Assembly (NCBI GenBank): GCA_007116075.1
Contig: SKJE01000162.1
Span: 1 to 36,889, forward strand
Length of the DNA: 36,889 nt
Direction: 5' to 3'
DNA from: Spirochaetia bacterium
GTDB lineage: Bacteria > Spirochaetota > Spirochaetia > PWKH01
Position numbers and translations under genes: made by a program
In this document: piece by piece, positions 31,496 to 36,889 of the stretch
Position numbering within the stretch: position 1 is the stretch's first letter
Layout: every line of letters starts with the position of its first letter
The notes under the pieces: generated by a model
Databases searched by the model: none
What the model saw: the letters and a program-made list of their open reading frames with translations, nothing else
Told to the model about the DNA's origin: nothing

Positions 31496-32377
31496 ATGAT
31501 CCGACCGGTGCCGAAAGTTGCAGCTGTCCACGATATTTCCGGGTACGGGAGGGCATCCCTCTCTGTGGTGCTTCCTGTGATGGCTGCCCTGGGAGTACAG
31601 GTCTGTCCCCTTCCGACTGCGCTGCTCTCGACCCAGACAAGCGGGTTTACGGGATATCATTATCGTGACCTTACCGATGACATGAAACGTACAATGAATC
31701 ATTGGAATGAGATTGGACTGAGGTTCGATGGAATCTACAGTGGTTTTCTTGGTTCATCCAGGCAGATTGCCTGTGTAATCGACCTGATCAGCAATTTTGC
31801 CGATGACGCCGCATTGGTGGTGGTGGATCCGGTCCTGGGTGATGAGGGGGAGTCCTACGGTCCGATAACCGATGAGCTGGTTGCCGGTATGAGAGAACTG
31901 ATCGGCCATGCGGATGTGATCGTACCCAACCACACCGAAGCTTCACTGCTTCTCGGGGAGCCCTATAGGAGTGATATCACCGAAGACCAGGTGATTCGAC
32001 GGATGAAACGGCTCTCTGATGTCGGGCCATCACTGGTGGTGATTACGAGTGTGCCTATTGCCAGCCGGAGGGAGAGCAGTTTTGTGTATATGTATGACCG
32101 GATAGAGGAGACAGCCTATCGGCTGGAGGCACCCCTCCTTCCTGCAGCATATCCCGGATCAGGAGATATGTTTGCTTCAATTATGACTGCATCCCTGATG
32201 CAGCGTCTGCCCTCAGACCGGGCGGTGGCCCGCGCTGCCGAGTATGTAGCTCAGGCAATCCAGGAAGCCCTGGATGACCAAGTGCCCATCAGGGAGGGAC
32301 TGCTCATTGAGCCGGTGCTGGCAAGACTGGCGGGCGGAGAGATCACCTTTTCCTGCACCGTGGTGAGGGAGGGGTAG
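31496..32377 (+). CDS. Pyridoxal/pyridoxine kinase
   Basis: A ribokinase-fold vitamin B6 salvage kinase of 293 residues. PdxY/PdxK features: VHDISGYGRASLSVVLPVMAALG split around the N-terminal glycine loop, the STQTSGF lid segment with the family's QTSG pattern, VDPVLGDEG in the core, VPNHTEA, and the anion-hole/catalytic motif as YPGSGDMFAS with the catalytic Asp. GGAGGT lies five bases before ATG 31496; an in-frame ATG at 31448 is less likely. It is divergent from the phosphohexomutase and is followed after three bases by the nucleosidase gene. Confidence 0.9.
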   Translation: MIRPVPKVAAVHDISGYGRASLSVVLPVMAALGVQVCPLPTALLSTQTSGFTGYHYRDLTDDMKRTMNHWNEIGLRFDGIYSGFLGSSRQIACVIDLISNFADDAALVVVDPVLGDEGESYGPITDELVAGMRELIGHADVIVPNHTEASLLLGEPYRSDITEDQVIRRMKRLSDVGPSLVVITSVPIASRRESSFVYMYDRIEETAYRLEAPLLPAAYPGSGDMFASIMTASLMQRLPSDRAVARAAEYVAQAIQEALDDQVPIREGLLIEPVLARLAGGEITFSCTVVREG

Positions 32378-32380
32378 CTC

Positions 32381-32986
32381 ATGGTACTGGTGACCGCCGC
32401 CATGAAGGCAGAGCTTCAGGGATTCTTCCGGCAGGACATAAAGACATCCAGGATGGCTGCATACGCCCTGGGGACAGGAGAAACAGCCAGTACTGCGGTG
32501 CTGCAGCAGCTTCTTGAGCAGTATACCCCGGAGGCGGTGATACACCTGGGAATCTGTGCATCCATAGACCAGGATATGCCTCTAGGTTCTGCCTTCATGC
32601 CCGACTGGGCGGCCCGGGAAGCATCTCCGGATGACACCGTCGGCTTTGATTCAAAGCAGGGAGAGCTGTTTTCCCATGTGCTGGTACAGGTGCTCAGGGG
32701 AGTTCGGCTTTGCCGGGGCGGTGGAATGCTCACTGGGGAGACATTCTTCACCCAGAAGATGAAACAGGAGATCAGCAGGGATTCACGGTTTGCGGCATTC
32801 CGCGGGGCAGACATGGAAAGCGCCGGGTTAGCCAGGTGCTGCGCCGATATGCATATTCCCCTGGTGGTTGCCAAGGCGGTATCCGACGATCTTCACAGCC
32901 CGGGACCTAAACGGCTTGCCCGGTTTATCGACAGATGGTCTGGGATGTTTGCTGAAGCCTGCTATCTGTATCTCGGAGCAATATAA
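32381..32986 (+). CDS. Nucleoside phosphorylase/nucleosidase family protein (MTAN-like)
   Basis: A small member (201 residues) of the PNP/UDP family, likely to cleave a purine nucleoside such as methylthioadenosine or S-adenosylhomocysteine. Seen: HLGICASID for the glycine-rich substrate loop, GADMESAGLARC with the ribose-binding Met-Glu, and AVSDDL with the catalytic Asp. It is about 30 residues shorter than typical MTAN, the N-terminus beginning directly with VLVTAAMKAEL. Some such short members are labelled futalosine hydrolase or 'nucleosidase'. GGAGGGG is eight bases before the ATG, inside the end of the kinase gene, so the two are coupled. Confidence 0.8.
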   Translation: MVLVTAAMKAELQGFFRQDIKTSRMAAYALGTGETASTAVLQQLLEQYTPEAVIHLGICASIDQDMPLGSAFMPDWAAREASPDDTVGFDSKQGELFSHVLVQVLRGVRLCRGGGMLTGETFFTQKMKQEISRDSRFAAFRGADMESAGLARCCADMHIPLVVAKAVSDDLHSPGPKRLARFIDRWSGMFAEACYLYLGAI

Positions 32987-34038
32987 CTGGTGCAGTACTC
33001 CCGGAGCCGCTGCTTTTCAGTCTCCGCTATGTGGGCGGCAGTCCGTTTGAGCCGCAGGATGTGGGCCCTGCTGATGTCATCCATAGGGATCGGCTTGTTT
33101 CCCTGGTTCCCGGCAATACGGTCATAGGTGACCTCCGGGAGTGATGTAAGCACCTGCTCTGTGGTGTGGTACTGTCCTGATGAGTAGATATGCAGCAGCG
33201 GTACCCCCTTTGACGGAGTGACCCAGTCAAGGATTCCCATCCGCTTGAGTCCCTGCATAGGCAGTGAGAAGAGACTTCCTGCTGTACCGATGGAGAGCAT
33301 GTGGAATTTTCTGGCTTGGGGAAAAAGACGCTTCGCCTCAAGATAGGCGTAGAGGGAAGGATTATTTGCAACCACCCCGCCGTCAATAAAGCACAGTTCC
33401 TTTCCTGTGTCCGGTGATGGAATAAAGGCCGGAGAAAAATACGTTGGAGCTGCAGTAGTGGCACGGGCGGCCTCAGCCATGGAAAAGGCGGGATTGCGAT
33501 ATGAGCGAAAGAGGTAGGGAGTTCCTTCAATACACTCATAGGCGGTGACCACCAGAGGTGTCATTGCATCTTCCATCAGCCTGGTCCCGAACACTTCCCT
33601 CAGGACCTCAGCGAGGGACTGTTCATCATATTTCTCCATAAAGAACTGTCCCAGGGGCCCCAGCTGCCTCAGCGGGCCTTTAGAGAAGATGTCCCCGCTG
33701 CGGGTCTCATAGAGCTCAAGGAGATTCTCCAGGGTCATGGCCGGCAGGAGCGGCTCAGGCTTGTCGTTTTTCCGCTTCCAGAATCCCTTTTTTATCTGGT
33801 GATCATCATGGCGTTCAAGCTCTTGGGGGGCGGTGAGGCCGAGGGCAATCAAGCCGCCGGTGGAGGTACCTGCAATCAGGTCAAAATAGGTATACAGAGG
33901 CTGATGAAGACCGAGGGACTCCAGCTGTTTCTGCAGCGCAATAAGAATGGTAATGGGAATGATTCCCCGGATACCGCCCCCATCCAGGGACAGGATAGTG
34001 ACATCCCGCTGTTCTGTACGACCAAAGGGTAACTTCAT
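32962..34038 (-). CDS. Patatin-like phospholipase/acylhydrolase
   Basis: A lipid acyl hydrolase of 358 residues with a Ser-Asp dyad. Motifs: oxyanion-hole glycines SLDGGGIRG (residues 17-25), nucleophile S59 in GTSTG, and D219 in IDGGVVANNPS. The family includes CapV-type effectors of CBASS defence, but no cGAS-like nucleotidyltransferase is next to it, so a housekeeping lipase or a phospholipid remodelling role is the simpler reading. No signal peptide. ATG 34038 has no Shine-Dalgarno; a promoter ending five bases upstream suggests a leaderless message. It converges on the nucleosidase gene with a 25-base overlap. Confidence 0.9.
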   Translation of the reverse strand: MKLPFGRTEQRDVTILSLDGGGIRGIIPITILIALQKQLESLGLHQPLYTYFDLIAGTSTGGLIALGLTAPQELERHDDHQIKKGFWKRKNDKPEPLLPAMTLENLLELYETRSGDIFSKGPLRQLGPLGQFFMEKYDEQSLAEVLREVFGTRLMEDAMTPLVVTAYECIEGTPYLFRSYRNPAFSMAEAARATTAAPTYFSPAFIPSPDTGKELCFIDGGVVANNPSLYAYLEAKRLFPQARKFHMLSIGTAGSLFSLPMQGLKRMGILDWVTPSKGVPLLHIYSSGQYHTTEQVLTSLPEVTYDRIAGNQGNKPIPMDDISRAHILRLKRTAAHIAETEKQRLREYCTSYIAPRYR

Positions 34039-34043
34039 AGGCT

Positions 34044-34073
34044 ATGATGGGTGTAAATACGTCGGTTGGTCAA
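34044..34073 (-). promoter_or_regulatory. Candidate promoter of the patatin gene, possibly leaderless
   Basis: On the minus strand TTGACC (34073-34068) is followed after 18 bases by CATCAT (34049-34044), a 4/6 match; the ATG begins five bases later. Confidence 0.4.
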
Positions 34074-34093
34074 GGGATCATGATAGGCAGCAG

Positions 34094-34133
34094 AAAAAAG
34101 AGCCGTCAGGATTTTTATGGATCCTGACAGCTC
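34094..34133 (-). terminator. Intrinsic terminator of the lipoprotein gene
   Basis: On the minus strand GAGCTGTCAGGAT pairs with ATCCTGACGGCTC (13 pairs, one G-U) around an eight-base loop and is followed by TTTTTT. It begins 12 bases after the stop codon. Confidence 0.93.
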
Positions 34134-34145
34134 CCATTCTTACCC

Positions 34146-35402
34146 TCAGCGGGCCTGCTCAATGGCCTGTTCGGCCAATACTACAAATTCATCAATATGG
34201 ATCGTAACCCCCGATACAGCATCTGTGTAGCCGCCGTCATCGTAGGGAATATCGGTACTCTGGGTACGAAGCAGTTCGTTTTCTACTCGCTGGGCCTGGA
34301 CGTACCACTCATCAATGGCGCCGCCCCGGGCAACCATCTGATAGCCGCCTTCCAAGTCAACGGTTTTCTTGTCCCTGCCGTCACGATGGGTAGCGCTCCA
34401 GTTTACATCGGCAATAAAGCCGTTGACTACTGTGAGGGTAACGTTTCCCTTCCAGCCAGACGATGCATATTCATCCGCTTCTGCATGGTACACTCCGTCT
34501 GCAAGATCGGGGTACTCAACAGGACCGTGATCCAGAGATGCCTGCACTAGTTTAACGAAATCATCTATATGAATCGTGACCCCTGAAACTGCATCAGTGT
34601 ATCCATCATCGTCGTAGGGAATAGCCGGATCTTGGGTATCAACAAGCAGATTTTCCACTCGCTGGGCCTGGACGTACCATTCATCGATGGCGCCGCCCCG
34701 GGCAACCATCTGGTAGCCGCCGTCCCGGTCAACAGATTTCTTGTCCCTGCCGTCACGATCAACAGCACTCCAGTTGACTCCTGCGATATACCCGTTGATA
34801 ACATTAAAAGCTACGGTGGATCTCCAGTTTCCTGAATATGCCTGAGCAGAGGTGAAATAGATCCCGTCCTCATATGCTCCCGGGCCTGAAGGTCCTTCTG
34901 CAAGGGCCTGGTCCACCAGGTCGTAGAATTCAACAACACGAATTGTCACCCTTGAGATATCATCGGTATGGCCCCGGTCACTGGTATAGGAGATCGCCGA
35001 AGGATCCTGTGTTTCCAGCAGGTATGCTTCGGTGCGCTCTGCCTGGACGTACCATTCGTCGAGAGCGCCGCCCCGGGCAACCATCTGATAACCGCCCATC
35101 TTGTCCAGGGTTTTCTTGTCAGGTCCCGAATCACGGTGTACTCCGTTCCAGTCAGCCCAGACGAAGTCGCCCTGTTCCACTTCAAAGGACACTACATATT
35201 TCCAGCCCGATGAGGCGTAATCATCTTCCATGGCAAAATAGATCCCGTCGGCAAACGCTCCCGGTTCCGCAGCTGGTGCAGCGACGGCAACGGGGGTCTG
35301 CTCGGGAGCAGCTGCCTGGGGTGCAGGTTCACTCTGCTGACCGCAGCCGATAAGGGCTGTCGCCGCCAGAAGCACAATGCCAAAAAATACTATACGTTTC
35401 AT
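34146..35402 (-). CDS. Lipoprotein with three tandem FMN-binding-like repeats
   Basis: A surface or periplasmic lipoprotein of 418 residues. Signal peptide MKRIVFF to LIG with lipid-modified C20, then a 30-residue Ala/Pro-rich linker, then three repeats of about 124 residues (about 51-172, 178-300, 303-418). Each repeat runs ADGIYF or similar, GW-K/R..V.F.V..G, W......RDGRDKK, GGYQMVARGGAIDEWYVQAQRVE, and ends TDAVSGVTIHIDEF. The last segment resembles the flavinylation motif of FMN-bind domains (SGAT), here SGVT in repeats 2 and 3 and SRVT in repeat 1; the Thr is kept. The family may be that annotated as major membrane immunogen lipoproteins (Tpp15-like), from memory. AGGAGG precedes ATG 35402 by five bases. 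Confidence 0.85.
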   Translation of the reverse strand: MKRIVFFGIVLLAATALIGCGQQSEPAPQAAAPEQTPVAVAAPAAEPGAFADGIYFAMEDDYASSGWKYVVSFEVEQGDFVWADWNGVHRDSGPDKKTLDKMGGYQMVARGGALDEWYVQAERTEAYLLETQDPSAISYTSDRGHTDDISRVTIRVVEFYDLVDQALAEGPSGPGAYEDGIYFTSAQAYSGNWRSTVAFNVINGYIAGVNWSAVDRDGRDKKSVDRDGGYQMVARGGAIDEWYVQAQRVENLLVDTQDPAIPYDDDGYTDAVSGVTIHIDDFVKLVQASLDHGPVEYPDLADGVYHAEADEYASSGWKGNVTLTVVNGFIADVNWSATHRDGRDKKTVDLEGGYQMVARGGAIDEWYVQAQRVENELLRTQSTDIPYDDGGYTDAVSGVTIHIDEFVVLAEQAIEQAR

Positions 35403-35439
35403 GTTTCCTCCTAACATAATGATCAAAAGAATTACCTGT

Positions 35440-35468
35440 ATTATAAGGTTAATAAAAGACTAAGACAA
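35440..35468 (-). promoter_or_regulatory. Promoter of the lipoprotein gene
   Basis: On the minus strand TTGTCT (35468-35463) and a perfect TATAAT (35445-35440), 17 bases apart. The start near 35433 gives a leader of about 30 bases with a strong ribosome binding site. Confidence 0.7.
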
Positions 35469-35476
35469 TATCTCCC

Positions 35477-35505
35477 TTTCCTTAATCGAGCGTTTTCGCT
35501 ATAGT
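35477..35505 (+). promoter_or_regulatory. Promoter of the NusG-domain-II gene, predicted leaderless
   Basis: TATAGT (35500-35505) ends six bases before the ATG at 35512; the -35 region is poor (TTTCCT at 35477-35482). No Shine-Dalgarno. Confidence 0.5.
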
Positions 35506-35511
35506 TTTGGC

Positions 35512-35886
35512 ATGTTACGGTTGCGGCCTGCGGACTTGGTTATACTCCTCATTACTATTGTGATTATCACAGGCCTGTCTGTCTCCATCTATGGAAGAAC
35601 CGGGGAGGCATCCCAGGTCCGCATAGAGGGCTCCGGACAGGAGTGGATCTATCCCCTTGATCAAGATTCCTGGATACACATTCCCGGCCCCCTGGGAGAT
35701 ACGGAGGTGGTGATTGAGGAGGGGAAGGTCCATGTGCATGATTCCGCGTGCCGAAACAAAATCTGCGTTACCACAGGAATTATTGAGCGGGTAGGGCAGT
35801 GGATCATCTGTCTTCCCAATGATGTGTTCGTCAGAATTGAGGGTGCCCTAGAAACTGAAGGGGAGGTGGATGATGTCGCCTTCTGA
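35512..35886 (+). CDS. NusG domain II (DUF1312) membrane-anchored protein
   Basis: A protein of 124 residues with one N-terminal membrane helix (about residues 8-27) and an extracytoplasmic domain of the NusG_II family: EVVIEEGKVHVHDSACRNKICVTTG followed by GQWIICLPNDVFVRIEG (shown as two pieces of one motif region, residues about 66-113). Two Cys of the DSACRNKIC pattern are kept, as is CLPN. The same architecture is found in EetA of the Listeria flavin-based electron transfer locus (established family resemblance, not a search result). It overlaps the Gx transporter gene by 17 bases and is clearly in an operon with it. Confidence 0.88.
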   Translation: MLRLRPADLVILLITIVIITGLSVSIYGRTGEASQVRIEGSGQEWIYPLDQDSWIHIPGPLGDTEVVIEEGKVHVHDSACRNKICVTTGIIERVGQWIICLPNDVFVRIEGALETEGEVDDVAF

Positions 35887-36403
35887 TCATCCTGTGCGTG
35901 TCCGGGACGTAGCACTTCTAGCTGCCTTCGCACTTTTTTTATCGACAATTGAGTATGTGATCCCCAAGCCCCTGCCGTATATGCGCATAGGTCTTGCAAA
36001 CCTGGCAATAATGATCGGCATCGGGTGTCTTACTATGAAGGAATATTCACTTCTGGTCATTCTGAAGATACTTGGACAGGGGGTGCTGCACGGGACCCTG
36101 TTCTCATATATTTTCTTGTTCTCCCTCGGCGGCAGTCTCTCCAGTGCTGTGGTGATGCTGCTGCTCTACAGATCACTAAGAAATAGGGTGTCCATGGTCG
36201 GTATCAGCATAGCCGGCGCCTTCGTAAGCAATATCGTACAGATCCTGCTCGCCCGGATGCTGCTCTTCGGACAGGCCGCATGGCTCATAGCTCCCCCCTT
36301 TCTGATCACTGGACTGGCGGCGTCCCTGCTTCTCGGTTTTTTTGCCCAGGGATTTATGGAGCGCTCCCGATGGATAGCTTCCAGGATGCCGGGGAGCAGT
36401 TGA
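35870..36403 (+). CDS. Gx transporter family protein (Hpre_diP_synt_I)
   Basis: A membrane protein of 177 residues with about five helices. Family features: LPYMRIGLANLAIMIGI near residue 35-50, LKILGQGVLHGTLFS and SLGGSLSSAVVM. Members are often named heptaprenyl diphosphate synthase component I, but the fold resembles ECF transporter substrate subunits; EetB of the Listeria electron transfer locus belongs here. GGGAGG sits four bases before ATG 35870 and seven before the next ATG (35873); either could serve. It is coupled to the genes on both sides (17-base overlap upstream, TGATG downstream). Confidence 0.88.
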   Translation: MMSPSDHPVRVRDVALLAAFALFLSTIEYVIPKPLPYMRIGLANLAIMIGIGCLTMKEYSLLVILKILGQGVLHGTLFSYIFLFSLGGSLSSAVVMLLLYRSLRNRVSMVGISIAGAFVSNIVQILLARMLLFGQAAWLIAPPFLITGLAASLLLGFFAQGFMERSRWIASRMPGSS

Positions 36404-36889
36404 TGAATAGAAGAAACATTCCCCTGGCCTCGGGGCTGCTGATGCTTCCGGCCCTGGTATTCCAGAATCATCTGCCCAGTCTTATCATCCAGGCACTGTT
36501 TCTCATGCTGCTGCAGCTGCTTCTGGGAAGACGCATAAAGATACTTCCCAATCTGGTAATGCTGTTGAGCATCACCACACTGAACCTCTTTCAGCCCTTT
36601 GGAAGGATCCTTGTTACCCTCTTCTCGCTCCCTGTGACCCAGGGGGCATTGGAACTCGGCTTTCGACGTTCCTTCACCCTGATCGGGTTGATCTATCTCT
36701 CCCGGTTCATGGTGATATCCCGTCCGAGATTTCCCGGCAGGCTGGGCAGACTCTTATCGCTGCAGTTCACTTATTACGAGGGATTTCTCACCAGGAGAGT
36801 GTCTCTTCGGCCCTCTGTGATTGTGGAGAGTCTGGATGAACTTTTGTGTGAACTGGAAAGGGAGGGAGGATCCGATGAGCAGCCGGTCA
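36403..36889 (+). CDS. Membrane protein of unknown function, cut by the window edge
   Basis: At least 162 residues from ATG 36403, which overlaps the previous stop as TGATG. Hydrophobic segments lie at about residues 8-45, 50-62, 68-80 and 88-103, followed by a basic stretch and the segment FTYYEGFLTRR. The pattern NLFQPFGRILVTLFSLPVTQ then GALELGFRRS is reminiscent of CbiQ/EcfT transmembrane subunits of ECF transporters, which would suit an S-component-like Gx transporter next door, but I hold this weakly. A likely ribosome binding site (GGAGGGAGGA) and ATG at 36875 in another frame suggest that the following gene overlaps its end. Confidence 0.65.
   Translation, partial: MNRRNIPLASGLLMLPALVFQNHLPSLIIQALFLMLLQLLLGRRIKILPNLVMLLSITTLNLFQPFGRILVTLFSLPVTQGALELGFRRSFTLIGLIYLSRFMVISRPRFPGRLGRLLSLQFTYYEGFLTRRVSLRPSVIVESLDELLCELEREGGSDEQPV

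Noticed and set aside
32962-34038. Patatin protein as a CBASS or other anti-phage effector
   Set aside because: No cyclase, sensor or other defence gene is adjacent; neighbours are metabolic or envelope genes.
1-36889. CRISPR arrays, insertion sequences, prophage or integrase sites
   Set aside because: No regularly spaced repeats, transposase or integrase motifs were found on either strand; the only tandem DNA repeats are at 4541-4590 and within the lipoprotein gene.

Overview
The window most likely comes from a free-living or host-associated spirochaete (Spirochaeta/Treponema-like). This is judged from gene content, not from a search: a eukaryotic-type hexokinase, a DUF4954 beta-helix protein, a signal-peptide outer-membrane beta-barrel candidate, many substrate-binding-protein sugar transport genes, and a NusG-domain-II/Gx-transporter pair. 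GC is moderate, coding density is very high, and there are no insertion sequences, phage genes or CRISPR arrays.

Layout. (1) 1-4472: the 3' part of an unknown gene, an M23-type peptidase, topA and an SdpI-family membrane protein. (2) 4473-4790: a 25-bp tandem repeat, a tRNA-Asp with its own promoter, and an intrinsic terminator. (3) 4791-9445: an MscS channel, a small secreted barrel-like protein, a DUF4954 protein and a glycerophosphodiester phosphodiesterase. (4) 9601-19862: a LacI-type regulator followed by an apparent sugar operon (binding protein, two permeases, a fused GH65 disaccharide phosphorylase/beta-phosphoglucomutase) that runs straight into tldD and tldE. (5) 19859-24740: on the minus strand trmJ-cysE; on the plus strand an AI-2E family permease, trpS and a MutY-like glycosylase. 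(6) 24741-25030: a candidate small-RNA transcription unit. (7) 25031-32986: hexokinase, an APH-fold kinase, a TPR-GAF-GGDEF protein, a phosphohexomutase, a pyridoxal kinase and a nucleosidase. (8) 32962-36889: a patatin-like lipase, a three-repeat FMN-binding-like lipoprotein, a NusG-domain-II protein, a Gx transporter and a membrane protein cut by the window edge.

How the genes may work together. The sugar operon imports an alpha-glucobiose-like sugar, splits it with phosphate to glucose plus beta-glucose-1-phosphate, and converts the latter to glucose-6-phosphate in the same polypeptide. The hexokinase further along could phosphorylate the free glucose. The last block resembles part of the flavin-based extracellular electron transfer gene set of Gram-positives (inference).

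Genome-level patterns. Five or six genes have a good -10 box ending 5-8 bases before the ATG and no Shine-Dalgarno, so their mRNAs are probably leaderless. All six convergent gene pairs overlap at their 3' ends. Only three clear intrinsic terminators were found. Promoters match TTGACA/TATAAT with 16-18 base spacing, which made many of them readable by eye.
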